Positions 1 to 7,930 of a stretch of 40,095 nucleotides of DNA are shown piece by piece. The translations under genes were made by a program, and so were the position numbers. The notes below the pieces were generated by a model that ran no database searches, was not told where the DNA came from, and saw only the letters and a list, made by a program, of their open reading frames with translations. The DNA is from an uncultured Colwellia sp. GTDB taxonomy: Bacteria > Pseudomonadota > Gammaproteobacteria > Enterobacterales > Alteromonadaceae. The DNA lies in assembly GCA_913049915.1 (NCBI GenBank), contig CAJWZC010000028.1:1-40095 (forward strand), in the 5' to 3' direction. Each line of letters starts with the position of its first letter. The stretch's first letter is position 1.

Positions 1-3
1 TGT

Positions 4-79
4 GTCCCTATCGTCTAGAGGCCTAGGACACCGCCCTTTCACGGCGGTAACAGGGGTTCGAATCCCCTTAGGGATGCCA
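4..79 (+). tRNA. tRNA-Glu (anticodon UUC), copy 1
   Basis: A 76-nt cloverleaf. The acceptor stem GTCCCTA pairs with TAGGGAT (one G-T pair). The anticodon stem CCGCC/GGCGG encloses the loop CTTTCAC with anticodon TTC, and the T-arm CAGGGGTTCGAATCCCCT is canonical. The 3' CCA is encoded. The identity with a second copy 180 bp downstream covers at least positions 1-79, including three bases before the mature 5' end. The gene promoter lies outside the window. Confidence 0.97.
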
Positions 80-183
80 CTTCTAATTTCTTATTTAAAG
101 GAATATACAGGAGGAGCATTAATAAGTTACTTAGACTTATAAAAAATTAAGTATGTTCTGAAATAGCGTTTAGCTAGTTCTGT

Positions 184-259
184 GTCCCTATCGTCTAGAG
201 GCCTAGGACACCGCCCTTTCACGGCGGTAACAGGGGTTCGAATCCCCTTAGGGATGCCA
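184..259 (+). tRNA. tRNA-Glu (anticodon UUC), copy 2
   Basis: Identical to the copy at 4-79, with the same TTC anticodon and encoded CCA. The 104-nt spacer between copies contains no recognised gene. Both copies are probably cut from one precursor, because a strong terminator follows the second copy and none lies between them (inference). Confidence 0.97.
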
Positions 260-300
260 TTTTCTTTTAATTGATTAAAGAGTTAATGGCTTACATGAGA

Positions 301-338
301 AAACCCACGCAATATGTAAATATTGCGTGGGTTTTTTT
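301..338 (+). terminator. Rho-independent terminator of the tRNA-Glu transcript
   Basis: Perfect 14-bp inverted repeat (301-314 and 321-334), loop TGTAAA, with an eight-T run that starts in the right arm. It lies 42 bp after the second tRNA. Confidence 0.93.
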
Positions 339-339
339 T

Positions 340-827
340 GCTTTTTATTTAGTGGTGATTTTAGTGTTTGGTGTTTAGTTTATATTTTTACGTTGGTAGC
401 GTTTGCTTTTCATTTTATAGTAGTATTGTCTAATATTGACTGATGTATCATTGATGTTACATTGAAATACAACAAGGAAGTAACGTAAATAAAATTAACT
501 ATCCCGTTAAAGGCGCTTGTAATTATGGGCAAGTGATCTATCAATTATTCGCTACGCTAGTTATGGTTGTTGCTAGTCATTACTGTTAGTGTCAAAAAAT
601 ATCAACCAGTACTTTAGAAGATATTATAGTCATTCAACCAAATATGTATATCTGGACCTGTGAGAAACAAGCATGGTTTAAACTACTAATAGATTTATCC
701 TCTTATGAAAAATAACTATTTTAATATTTTAGCTGTTTAGTCAGTAATACTAATTTTTTAGCCATTTAAAATACATCACTTAATGAGTTTAATTGCTCTA
801 AGTATTAATTGACTAAATAATGAGGAA
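340..827. other. Intergenic region, possible gene relic
   Basis: No convincing gene. One plus-strand frame reads through about 603-715 without a stop, ends at a TAA near 713, and contains the peptide MYIWTCEKQAWFKLL. The same frame extends upstream to near 515 if one TAG is ignored. There is no good start or ribosome binding site and I do not recognise the peptide. It may be a remnant, in keeping with the two broken genes that follow, or chance. Confidence 0.3.
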
Positions 828-1174
828 ATGAACGTGTTAAAAGACATTTATCATTTAGCTATTATCTACTCTGATAATAGCTCAAAAGACTTTTATATCC
901 GAATTTTAGGATTAAAAGTTATCGTAGGAAATTATAGAGCGGTACAAGATCCATTTAAATTAGATTTAGCGCTACCTGATTTCCCACACAGACCAAGTTT
1001 TCCAGAAGCTCAAAATCTCAGGTATTTAGCGTTTAATGTTGAAAGCGTAGAGTAGGTTTGCCAATATTTGGTATTGACGTTGAACCAATTAGAGTCGATG
1101 AGTATACCGGTAAACATTTTACCTTCTTTAGTGATCCCAAAGGATTACCTTTAAAGTTATATCAGCAACGCTAA
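828..1174 (+). pseudogene. Broken VOC/glyoxalase-family gene (YaeR-like)
   Basis: The first frame starts at ATG 828 after a GAGG ribosome binding site and encodes the N-terminal part of a VOC-family protein, with the pattern LKDIYHLAIIYSD and later RPSFPEAQNLRYLAFNVESVE. It resembles E. coli YaeR. A TAG stops it at 1053-1055. The C-terminal part (DVEPIRVDEYTGKHFTFF, then DPKGLPLKLYQQR) continues in another frame from about 1076 to the TAA at 1172-1174. Compared with remembered YaeR sequences, a segment of about ten residues before PHRPSF is also missing. At least a frameshift, a stop and a probable in-frame deletion make this non-functional. VOC proteins are metal-dependent enzymes acting on small molecules; the substrate of this one is unknown. 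Confidence 0.85.
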
Positions 1175-1260
1175 TTACATAATAATAAATATTAATAATC
1201 TTTATTTAGGCTAACTAACTAACTAGCTAGGATAGAATAGAATAAAAAAAGGGAAATAAA

Positions 1261-1800
1261 ATGATAGTTCAAGAATTTATCGATTTTTGGTTTAAAGAAA
1301 TAGAGCCTGCTCGTTGGTGGATTAAAGAAACATCGTTTGATAATCAGATTACAGATAAATTTCTAGTAATAAATGAAGTAGCAAAACAAGGTGAATTAGT
1401 GCATTAGCGTGAAACAGCCTCAGGACGATTGGCCGAAATCATTGTATTGGATCAATTTTCACGGAATATGTATCGAGATACTCCACGAGCAATCGCTTAT
1501 GATGGTATCGCTTTAGTACTAGCACAAGAAGCTATTACGTTGGGTGAAGATAAAAAACTTAGCCCAATCGAGAGAAGTTTTTTGTATATACCTTTTATGC
1601 ACAGTGAATTATTAGTTATTTATGAAACAGCGGTAGCACTTTATAAAGCCAATGGTATTGCTAATAATTTGGAATTTGAATTAAAACATAAAGTGATTAT
1701 TGAACGCTTTGGTCGTTATCCGCATCGTAATATTATTTTAAACAGAGACTCTACGGTGGAAGAGGTTGAATTTTTAAATCAGTCTAATTCCTCATTTTAA
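1261..1800 (+). pseudogene. DUF924 family gene interrupted by an amber codon
   Basis: From ATG 1261, with GGGAA at 1251-1255 as ribosome binding site, one frame of 179 sense codons covers a full DUF924 protein except for a TAG at 1405-1407 (codon 49). Family members usually have Trp after the His here (pattern ELxHW), so a single TGG-to-TAG change explains the lesion. Recognisable blocks downstream include LDQFSRNMYR, IERSFLYIPFMHSE, HKVIIERFGRYPHRN and a C-terminal NSSF. No frameshift or second stop is present, so inactivation appears recent. A shorter product restarting near 1429 would lack the N-terminal helices. DUF924 proteins resemble TPR-like helical proteins and have no settled function. 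A sequencing error is the main alternative. Confidence 0.88.
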
Positions 1801-1968
1801 TTACTATATTTATACATTATCTGAGGTTTTCTCTACTAACTAGTTTATTGATAGCTAAGTTAATTTATCCTTTAATCTCCGTAGCAGAGTAAAGTCAGCT
1901 CTTTACTCTGTACTTATCACTATCTCCGCTTTAAAAATTTTATACTTACCGCTAACTCTTTATATTTA

Positions 1969-1978
1969 TTGTCGACAA
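1969..1978. promoter_or_regulatory. Putative GntR-family operator 1 (TTGTCGACAA)
   Basis: Perfect 10-bp palindrome, 12 bp if the flanking A/T is counted (1968-1979). The same sequence recurs at 2041-2050. Both lie in front of a gene for a GntR/FCD regulator, and GntR proteins bind palindromes of the TNGTNNNACNA type. Autoregulation by this regulator is an inference. Confidence 0.65.
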
Positions 1979-1994
1979 TTCTTGCTAAATAATC

Positions 1995-2022
1995 TTGATT
2001 AAATCTTAATGTAAGATATTAT
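1995..2022 (+). promoter_or_regulatory. Candidate prp operon promoter
   Basis: TTGATT at 1995-2000 and TATTAT at 2017-2022 with a 16-bp spacer. It falls between the two palindromes: operator 1 would sit upstream of the -35 box and operator 2 just after the start of transcription, an arrangement suited to repression. The region is AT-rich, so chance matches are likely. Confidence 0.35.
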
Positions 2023-2040
2023 TGATATATATCGTTATGT

Positions 2041-2050
2041 TTGTCGACAA
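2041..2050. promoter_or_regulatory. Putative GntR-family operator 2 (TTGTCGACAA)
   Basis: Identical to the palindrome at 1969-1978, with a 72-bp centre-to-centre distance (about seven helical turns), so both sites would lie on the same face of the DNA. It lies 44 bp before the regulator start codon. Confidence 0.65.
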
Positions 2051-2094
2051 TGATGTTAATTCGATAAGTACCTATTTAGGTTTGACAAAATATT

Positions 2095-2799
2095 ATGCTT
2101 TTACAAAACCCAACAAAAAAGACGGCAGTTACTACGTCCGATAAAGTCTTTGAACAACTTCAACATGCCATTGTTGAAGGTGATATGGCTGCGGGTAGCA
2201 AAATCAGTGAACCTGAACTTGCCAAACGTTATGAAATAAGCCGTTCGACTTTACGTGAAGCGTTAAATCGTCTTGAGAAATGTCACTTGATAGAACGTAA
2301 GGCTAATATTGGCTCACGGGTAGTTGATTGTACCATTGAAGGATTACTTGAGTTATACATTACCCGCGAAGCACTTGAAGGTATGGCGTGTCGACAAGCT
2401 GCATTAAATATGACTGATAAAGAAATCGCGGATATGCAAAATATGTTGGCTCAACATGCTGGTGATAAAGCATTACAAGATGGTGTGGCTTATTACCAAG
2501 AAGAAGGTGACGTTGATTTTCATTATAAAGTCATTTTGGGTAGTCATAATCAACAATTGATCAACCTTATTTGTGGTCAGTTATATCATTTAGTACGCAT
2601 GTATCGTTGTCAGTTTGGAATGCATAGTCCAAGAGCTACGCGTGCTTTTACCGAACACTCAAATATTATCCAAGCGATCAGCGAGCGAGATGGAGAATTA
2701 GCCGAATTATTAATGCGTCGCCATATTGCGGCATCACGTAAAAATATTGAAAACAAAATAGCGTTGCAAAAAGCAGCTCAACAATCTGAGGAGACCTAA
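2095..2799 (+). CDS. GntR-family (FCD subfamily) regulator of the methylcitrate operon
   Basis: The 234-residue protein has a GntR winged helix-turn-helix at about residues 14-78 (core [21 protein letters not shown]) and an FCD ligand-binding domain at about 85-220. D141, H143, H188 and H210 are candidates for the metal-binding cluster typical of FCD domains. It is the first gene of the operon; its stop codon is one base from prpB, and the GAGGAGA near its end serves prpB. Its own ribosome binding site is weak (TAGG 14 bases upstream of the ATG), which suits a low-level regulator. Known families place such GntR proteins next to methylcitrate genes. The likely effector is 2-methylcitrate or a related acid, inferred from context only. 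Confidence 0.88.
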   Translation: MLLQNPTKKTAVTTSDKVFEQLQHAIVEGDMAAGSKISEPELAKRYEISRSTLREALNRLEKCHLIERKANIGSRVVDCTIEGLLELYITREALEGMACRQAALNMTDKEIADMQNMLAQHAGDKALQDGVAYYQEEGDVDFHYKVILGSHNQQLINLICGQLYHLVRMYRCQFGMHSPRATRAFTEHSNIIQAISERDGELAELLMRRHIAASRKNIENKIALQKAAQQSEET

Positions 2800-2800
2800 G

Positions 2801-3706
2801 ATGTCAGCAAAAGAATTAACTAAAAGACTTTCACCGGGTAAAAAATTTCGACTAGCCCTAGAAAATAATAAACCTTTGCAAGTAGTGGGTACGATAAACG
2901 CTTATTGCGCGATGATGGCTGAACAACTTGGCCATCAAGCTATTTATTTATCAGGTGGTGGGGTTGCTAATGCGTCTTACGGTTTACCAGATTTAGGTAT
3001 GACATCACTTAATGATGTTATCGCCGACGTACAAAGAATTACTGGCGCGTCAAGCTTACCTTTATTGGTTGATATTGATACCGGTTGGGGTGGGGCGTTT
3101 AATATTGCCAAAACCATTCGTGATATGGAAAAAGCTGGTGCAGCAGCGGTTCATTTGGAAGATCAAGTCGCACAAAAACGTTGTGGACACCGCCCTAATA
3201 AAGAAATCGTCTCAACAGAAGAAATGGTTGACCGTATTAAGGCTGCGGTAGATGCAAGAATAGACAGTGATTTTTTCATTATGGCTCGTACAGACTCTTT
3301 TGCACAAGAAGGTCTAGAAGCTGCTATTGAACGTGCTAAAGCTTATGTTGTAGCGGGTGCTGATGGTATCTTTGCAGAAGCGGTAAAAACAGAAGAACAT
3401 TACCGGGCATTTACACAAGCATTAGATGTTCCTGTATTAGCCAACATTACTGAATTTGGTCAAACAGTGCTTTGGAATAAAGATCAATTAGCTGAGTGGG
3501 GCTGTGCGATGGTGCTTTATCCTTTATCAGCATTTCGTGCGATGAATAAAGCGGCTGAGTCTGTTTATAAAACACTATTAAATGATGGTGACCAAAAAGC
3601 TGAAATAGATAACATGCAAACGCGTATGGATTTATATGACTACCTCGGTTACCACGACTATGAGCAAAAGTTAGATAGGCTTTTCTTTGAAGGTAAGAAT
3701 AAATAA
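2801..3706 (+). CDS. prpB: 2-methylisocitrate lyase
   Basis: This 301-residue member of the isocitrate lyase/PEP mutase superfamily splits 2-methylisocitrate into pyruvate and succinate, the last step of the methylcitrate cycle for propionyl-CoA. The catalytic loop KRCGH lies at 126-130 with active-site C128. The metal-binding region DIDTGWG is at 91-97 and HLEDQ at 118-122. The length matches the usual 290-300 residues. The start is fixed by GAGGAGA at 2789-2795 ahead of ATG 2801. Translation is probably coupled to the regulator, as only one base separates the two genes. A 104-bp gap separates it from prpC. Confidence 0.96.
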   Translation: MSAKELTKRLSPGKKFRLALENNKPLQVVGTINAYCAMMAEQLGHQAIYLSGGGVANASYGLPDLGMTSLNDVIADVQRITGASSLPLLVDIDTGWGGAFNIAKTIRDMEKAGAAAVHLEDQVAQKRCGHRPNKEIVSTEEMVDRIKAAVDARIDSDFFIMARTDSFAQEGLEAAIERAKAYVVAGADGIFAEAVKTEEHYRAFTQALDVPVLANITEFGQTVLWNKDQLAEWGCAMVLYPLSAFRAMNKAAESVYKTLLNDGDQKAEIDNMQTRMDLYDYLGYHDYEQKLDRLFFEGKNK

Positions 3707-3810
3707 TAAAATGAATACTTTACTGGCTAATAGAGCGGATATAAATACCACCATAGTCAGTAGAGTGATAACAACAAAATTTATAAATACTATCAAATGA
3801 GGAAAGCATA

Positions 3811-4959
3811 ATGACCAAAACAACAGAGAAAAGTGTCGCTAGCAAACCAGTAAATACAGCAGGACTAAGAGGACAAAGCGCGGGTGAAACATCCTTGTGT
3901 ACTGTAGGAAAGTCAGGCTCTGGTTTAACTTATTGTGGTTATGATGTTGCCGACTTAGCTGAAAATTCAACCTTTGAAGAAGTAGCCTATCTACTTTTTA
4001 ATGGTGAGTTACCAAACCAAGCACAATTAGATGCATACAAGTCAGAATTAAAGTCAATGCGCGACTTACCAGCAGCGGTAAAAGCGGTATTAAAACTTAT
4101 CTCTAAAGACACTCATCCTATGGATGTAATGCGTACGGGTTGTTCTGTTTTGGGTAATATTGAACCTGAAAATGATTTTTCTGAGCAAAACAATTCAGCA
4201 AATCGTTTGTTAGCCGCTTTTCCTGCCATCATGTGCTATTGGTACAAGTATTCACATGATGGTGTTGAAATTGACTGTATGACTGATGAAGACTCATTGG
4301 GTGGACACTTCTTACGTTTATTAAACCAAGAAGAGCCTTCAGAGCAACATAAGCGTGTAATGGATGTTTCATTAATATTATATGCAGAACATGAGTTTAA
4401 CGCGTCAACCTTTACTGCGCGTGTCTGTGCATCAACATTATCAGATCTGTTCTCCTGTATCACCGGTGCTATTGGTACGCTACGTGGTCCTCTTCATGGT
4501 GGTGCTAACGAAGCAGCAATGGATATGATTGAAAAATTCTCTTCACCTGCGGATGCTAAAGAACAAATGGCTGGCATGTTAGCGCGTAAAGAAAAAATTA
4601 TGGGCTTTGGTCATGCAATTTACCGCACATCAGATCCTCGTAATACCGTCATCAAAGCATGGTCTGAAAAATTAGCAACTGAGAATGGCAATACCTCGTT
4701 ATACGACATTTCAGTGGCCTGTGAAGAGTTCATGTGGGACACCAAAAAATTATTCTGTAACGCAGATTTTTTCCATGCGTCTACTTATAACTACATGGGT
4801 ATTCCAACTAAACTGTTTACACCCATTTTTGTCTGTTCACGTTTAACAGGTTGGGCAGCTCATGTAATGGAGCAGCGTTCTAATAACCGTATAATTAGAC
4901 CTAGTGCAGATTACACAGGCAGCGAACCACGTAAAGTTTCTCTTATATCTGAGAGGTAG
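3811..4959 (+). CDS. prpC: 2-methylcitrate synthase
   Basis: The 382-residue citrate-synthase-fold enzyme condenses propionyl-CoA with oxaloacetate to give 2-methylcitrate. The catalytic triad is visible: H229 in GPLHGGANE, H268 in GFGHAIYR and D319 in CNADFFHAS. The C-terminal RPSADYTG motif of bacterial citrate and methylcitrate synthases is present at about 363-370. TGAGGA at 3798-3803 is the ribosome binding site. Assignment to PrpC rather than GltA rests on the short length (gltA products are about 425 residues) and the prpB/acnD neighbours. The last ten residues run close to the palindromic element downstream and may have been altered slightly by it. Confidence 0.95.
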   Translation: MTKTTEKSVASKPVNTAGLRGQSAGETSLCTVGKSGSGLTYCGYDVADLAENSTFEEVAYLLFNGELPNQAQLDAYKSELKSMRDLPAAVKAVLKLISKDTHPMDVMRTGCSVLGNIEPENDFSEQNNSANRLLAAFPAIMCYWYKYSHDGVEIDCMTDEDSLGGHFLRLLNQEEPSEQHKRVMDVSLILYAEHEFNASTFTARVCASTLSDLFSCITGAIGTLRGPLHGGANEAAMDMIEKFSSPADAKEQMAGMLARKEKIMGFGHAIYRTSDPRNTVIKAWSEKLATENGNTSLYDISVACEEFMWDTKKLFCNADFFHASTYNYMGIPTKLFTPIFVCSRLTGWAAHVMEQRSNNRIIRPSADYTGSEPRKVSLISER

Positions 4960-4968
4960 GAGAGACTT

Positions 4969-5055
4969 GGTATTTGCTCTGATTTCGTCGTTGGGCCGTT
5001 ACTCGCATAGTAAACTATGCGTCGTATCGTCCGCCTTGAACTCAAAGCAAATTCC
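4969..5055. repeat. Palindromic intergenic element A (prpC-acnD)
   Basis: An imperfect 87-bp inverted repeat. The outer arms start GGTATTTGCT and end AGCAAATTCC, and the core is a perfect hairpin CGCATAGT-AA-ACTATGCG at 5004-5021. It shares CCGCCTTGAnCTC in its right arm and TTCG...TTGG in its left arm with the element at 7754-7849, so the two look like diverged copies of one family. It has no coding capacity of note. Confidence 0.75.
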
Positions 5056-5064
5056 GTCGTCTGA

Positions 5065-5149
5065 TTATGAATTATCAATGCTTCAAAAATTTAAGATATT
5101 TAACCATTATTTGTTAGAGAGCTCCTGGATTAACTTATGAATTATCAAT
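5065..5149 (+). repeat. 15-bp direct repeat duplicating the acnD start
   Basis: TTATGAATTATCAAT occurs at 5065-5079 and again at 5135-5149, where it spans the acnD start codon. The upstream copy opens a short frame beginning MNYQ, like AcnD itself, that ends at a TAG about 50 bases later. The repeat lies directly after palindromic element A, which suggests it arose with that insertion (inference). Confidence 0.7.
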
Positions 5150-7755
5150 ACCGAAAACCGCTACCTGGCTATAAAGAGAAGGGCGCGACGATAGACTTTT
5201 TTGATACGCGTGAAGCTATCGAAACCATTAAACCAGGTGCTTACGCCAAATTACCTTACACATCACGTGTACTTGCTGAGCAGTTAGTACGTCGTTGTGA
5301 TCCTGAAATGTTAACTGATTCGTTAAAGCAAATTATCGACGTTAAGCAAGACCTTGATTTTCCTTGGTATCCAGCACGTGTAGTTTGTCATGATATTTTA
5401 GGTCAAACCGCCTTAGTTGATTTAGCGGGTCTTCGTGATGCAATCGCTGAACAAGGTGGTGATCCATCAAAAGTAAACCCAGTGGTACCGACACAGTTAA
5501 TTGTCGACCACTCGCTAGCAGTAGAAGCACCCGGGTTTGATCCCGCAGCCTTTGAGAAAAACCGCTCGATTGAAGACCGTCGCAATGAACAACGTTTCCA
5601 CTTTATTGAATGGACGAAAACCGCGTTTAAAAACGTTAATGTTATTCCAGCCGGTAACGGCATCATGCACCAAATCAACTTAGAGAAAATGTCGCCAGTT
5701 ATTCAAGCGCGTGATGGTGTCGCTTTCCCTGATACCTGTGTTGGTACCGACAGCCATACCCCACATATTGATGCCTTGGGCGTTATCGCTATTGGTGTCG
5801 GTGGATTAGAAGCTGAAACCGTGATGTTGGGTCGTCCATCGATGATGCGTTTGCCTGACATTATTGGTGTTAAGTTAACCGGTAAACGCCAACCCGGTAT
5901 TACGGCTACCGATATGGTCTTAGCAATCACTGAATTCTTACGTAACCAAAAAGTTGTTTCGGCTTATTTAGAATTTTTCGGTGAAGGCACTAAAGGGTTA
6001 ACCATTGGTGACCGAGCAACTATTTCAAACATGACACCAGAGTATGGTGCGTCGGCAGGTATGTTCTACATTGATGAACAAACGATTGATTACTTGAAAA
6101 TTACCGGTCGCGAGCCAGAGCAAGTAACCTTAGTTGAAACGTATGCAAAACACACGGGTTTATGGGCTGATGACTTAAAAGAAGTAGAATATCCGCGTGT
6201 TATTGAATTTGACTTATCAACGGTAGGTCGTAACTTAGCAGGACCTTCTAATCCACACCGTCGTTTAGCGACAGCTGATTTAGTCTCGAAAGATATTGCT
6301 AAAGATCTAGCAGCGTGTAAAGAAGATGAAGCGAATGGTCTCATGCCAGATGGCGCGGTAATTATTGCGGCTATTACGTCATGTACTAACACATCAAACC
6401 CACGTAACGTTGTTGCTGCAGGTCTGGTAGCTAAACGTGCTAACGAATTAGGTTTAGTCCGTAAACCTTGGGTTAAATCGTCATTTGCGCCAGGTTCAAA
6501 AGTTGCCAAGCTTTATTTAGAAGAGGCGGGTCTGCTCTCTGAAATGGAAAAATTAGGTTTTGGTATCGTCGGTTACGCCTGTACTACCTGTAACGGTATG
6601 AGTGGCGCGTTAGATCCTAAAATTCAGCAAGAAATTATCGACCGTGATTTATACTCAACAGCAGTATTATCAGGTAACCGTAACTTTGATGGACGTATTC
6701 ATCCGCATGCTAAACAAGCGTTCTTAGCATCACCGCCATTAGTTGTCGCTTATGCCATTGCTGGTACCATGCGCTTTGATATTGAAAGAGACATCTTAGG
6801 GCAAGATCAAAACGGTAACGATATTACCTTAAAAGATATTTGGCCATCAGATGAAGAAATCGATGCAATCGTCGCTTCCTGTGTGAAACCAGAGCAATTC
6901 AAGAAAATTTACACGCCAATGTTTGATTTAGGTGCGTTTGAGCCAGCTGAAAGCCCGTTATACGACTGGGATCCTAAGAGTACTTATATCCGCCGCCCTC
7001 CTTATTGGGAAGGTGCCTTAGCAGGTATTCGAACTATGAAGGGAATGCGTCCTTTAGCGGTATTAGGTGACAACATCACCACTGACCATTTATCACCATC
7101 AAATGCGATCCAGTTAAATAGTGCTTCAGGTGCATACCTTGAAAAAATGGGTTTACCCGTAGAAGACTTTAATTCATACGCAACGCATCGTGGCGATCAT
7201 GAAACGACGCAAAGAGCAACGTTCGCTAACCCGAAATTGTTTAATGAAATGTGTCGTGACGACAATGGCGAAGTTAAACAAGGTTCATTAGCACGTATCG
7301 AACCTGAAGGCACTGAATCACGCATGTGGGAAGCCATTGAAACTTACATGGAGCGCAAACAGCCATTAATTATCATCGCGGGTGCAGATTACGGTCAAGG
7401 CTCTTCACGTGATTGGGCTGCAAAAGGCGTTCGTTTAGCTGGAGTTGAAGTGATCGTTTCACAAGGTTTTGAACGTATTCACCGTACTAACTTAGTAGGT
7501 ATGGGCGTTTTACCACTTGAATTTACTAATGGCGAAACACGTCGCACTTATAACATTGACGGTAGCGAAACTTATGATGTAGTAGGTACGACATCACCAG
7601 GCGCAGCGATGATTGTTGTGATGACACGTGCAAACGGTGAAGTAGTTGAAATTCCGGTGAAATGTCGTTTAGATACCGCAGAAGAAGTTTCTGTTTACGA
7701 TGGCGGTGGCGTGTTACAGAAGTTTGCCACCGATTTCTTGGAGTCTAATGCTTAA
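5137..7755 (+). CDS. acnD: Fe/S-dependent 2-methylcitrate dehydratase
   Basis: The 872-residue aconitase-superfamily enzyme dehydrates 2-methylcitrate to 2-methylaconitate in partnership with PrpF, replacing PrpD. The three cluster-ligand cysteines are C416 in ITSCTNTSNP and C482 and C485 in YACTTCNG. Other conserved blocks are GTDSHTPHIDALG (about 203-215) and GADYGQGSSRDWAAKG in the swivel domain. The AcnD rather than AcnA assignment comes from the slightly short length and the flanking prpC and prpF. The ribosome binding site is poor (GAGAG about 15 bases upstream of the ATG), and the start is duplicated 70 bp upstream, so translation may depend on context. Palindromic elements lie on both sides. 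Confidence 0.95.
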   Translation: MNYQYRKPLPGYKEKGATIDFFDTREAIETIKPGAYAKLPYTSRVLAEQLVRRCDPEMLTDSLKQIIDVKQDLDFPWYPARVVCHDILGQTALVDLAGLRDAIAEQGGDPSKVNPVVPTQLIVDHSLAVEAPGFDPAAFEKNRSIEDRRNEQRFHFIEWTKTAFKNVNVIPAGNGIMHQINLEKMSPVIQARDGVAFPDTCVGTDSHTPHIDALGVIAIGVGGLEAETVMLGRPSMMRLPDIIGVKLTGKRQPGITATDMVLAITEFLRNQKVVSAYLEFFGEGTKGLTIGDRATISNMTPEYGASAGMFYIDEQTIDYLKITGREPEQVTLVETYAKHTGLWADDLKEVEYPRVIEFDLSTVGRNLAGPSNPHRRLATADLVSKDIAKDLAACKEDEANGLMPDGAVIIAAITSCTNTSNPRNVVAAGLVAKRANELGLVRKPWVKSSFAPGSKVAKLYLEEAGLLSEMEKLGFGIVGYACTTCNGMSGALDPKIQQEIIDRDLYSTAVLSGNRNFDGRIHPHAKQAFLASPPLVVAYAIAGTMRFDIERDILGQDQNGNDITLKDIWPSDEEIDAIVASCVKPEQFKKIYTPMFDLGAFEPAESPLYDWDPKSTYIRRPPYWEGALAGIRTMKGMRPLAVLGDNITTDHLSPSNAIQLNSASGAYLEKMGLPVEDFNSYATHRGDHETTQRATFANPKLFNEMCRDDNGEVKQGSLARIEPEGTESRMWEAIETYMERKQPLIIIAGADYGQGSSRDWAAKGVRLAGVEVIVSQGFERIHRTNLVGMGVLPLEFTNGETRRTYNIDGSETYDVVGTTSPGAAMIVVMTRANGEVVEIPVKCRLDTAEEVSVYDGGGVLQKFATDFLESNA

Positions 7756-7849
7756 ACGTTTATTTTTGATGATAGCTTCGTTGGTCGTGCTCATGTCTAG
7801 GCACACATTCCGCGCGACCGCCTTGATCTCATATAAAAATAATTCGTTT
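7754..7849. repeat. Palindromic intergenic element B (acnD-prpF)
   Basis: A 96-bp imperfect palindrome starting at the acnD stop codon. The outer arms AAACG...TTATTTTT pair with AAAAATAA...CGTTT. The inner arms include TTGGTCGTGC and GCGCGACCGCC. Its right arm shares CCGCCTTGAnCTC with the element at 4969-5055. The RNA would fold into a long hairpin between acnD and prpF and could affect processing or relative expression (inference). Confidence 0.75.
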
Positions 7850-7930
7850 AAACATCAAAATCAGGTTTAATTATAAGCAGTAAATAGTTTCTATTTGCTG
7901 CTTTTTATAGAAAAAATAAAGGATAAAGCA

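Larger units (their letters stand above)
1801..2094. other. Control region upstream of the prp operon
   Basis: No gene is seen in these 294 bp. The left half follows the DUF924 relic; the right half holds the two TTGTCGACAA palindromes and a candidate promoter that are listed separately. Confidence 0.6.

Noticed and set aside
1..259. Direct repeats that could suggest a CRISPR array
   Set aside because: There are only two copies and each is a complete tRNA gene.
2388..2397. GTGTCGACAA, a third match to the operator palindrome
   Set aside because: It lies in the regulator's coding sequence where Cys-Arg-Gln codons explain it, and it differs from the two upstream sites by one base; I do not list it as an operator.
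3811..4959. Possibility that prpC is truncated by the palindromic element
   Set aside because: All three catalytic residues and the closing RPSADYTG block are present and the length is normal, so it is treated as intact.
6090..6509. Long open frame on the minus strand inside acnD
   Set aside because: It lies within a strongly supported aconitase-family gene, has no recognisable domain or ribosome binding site, and its residue pattern is what the opposite strand of a GC-richer coding segment gives.
7895..7930. Earlier in-frame ATG for prpF
   Set aside because: It has no ribosome binding site and adds 12 residues not seen at the start of family members; AAGGA is well placed for ATG 7931.
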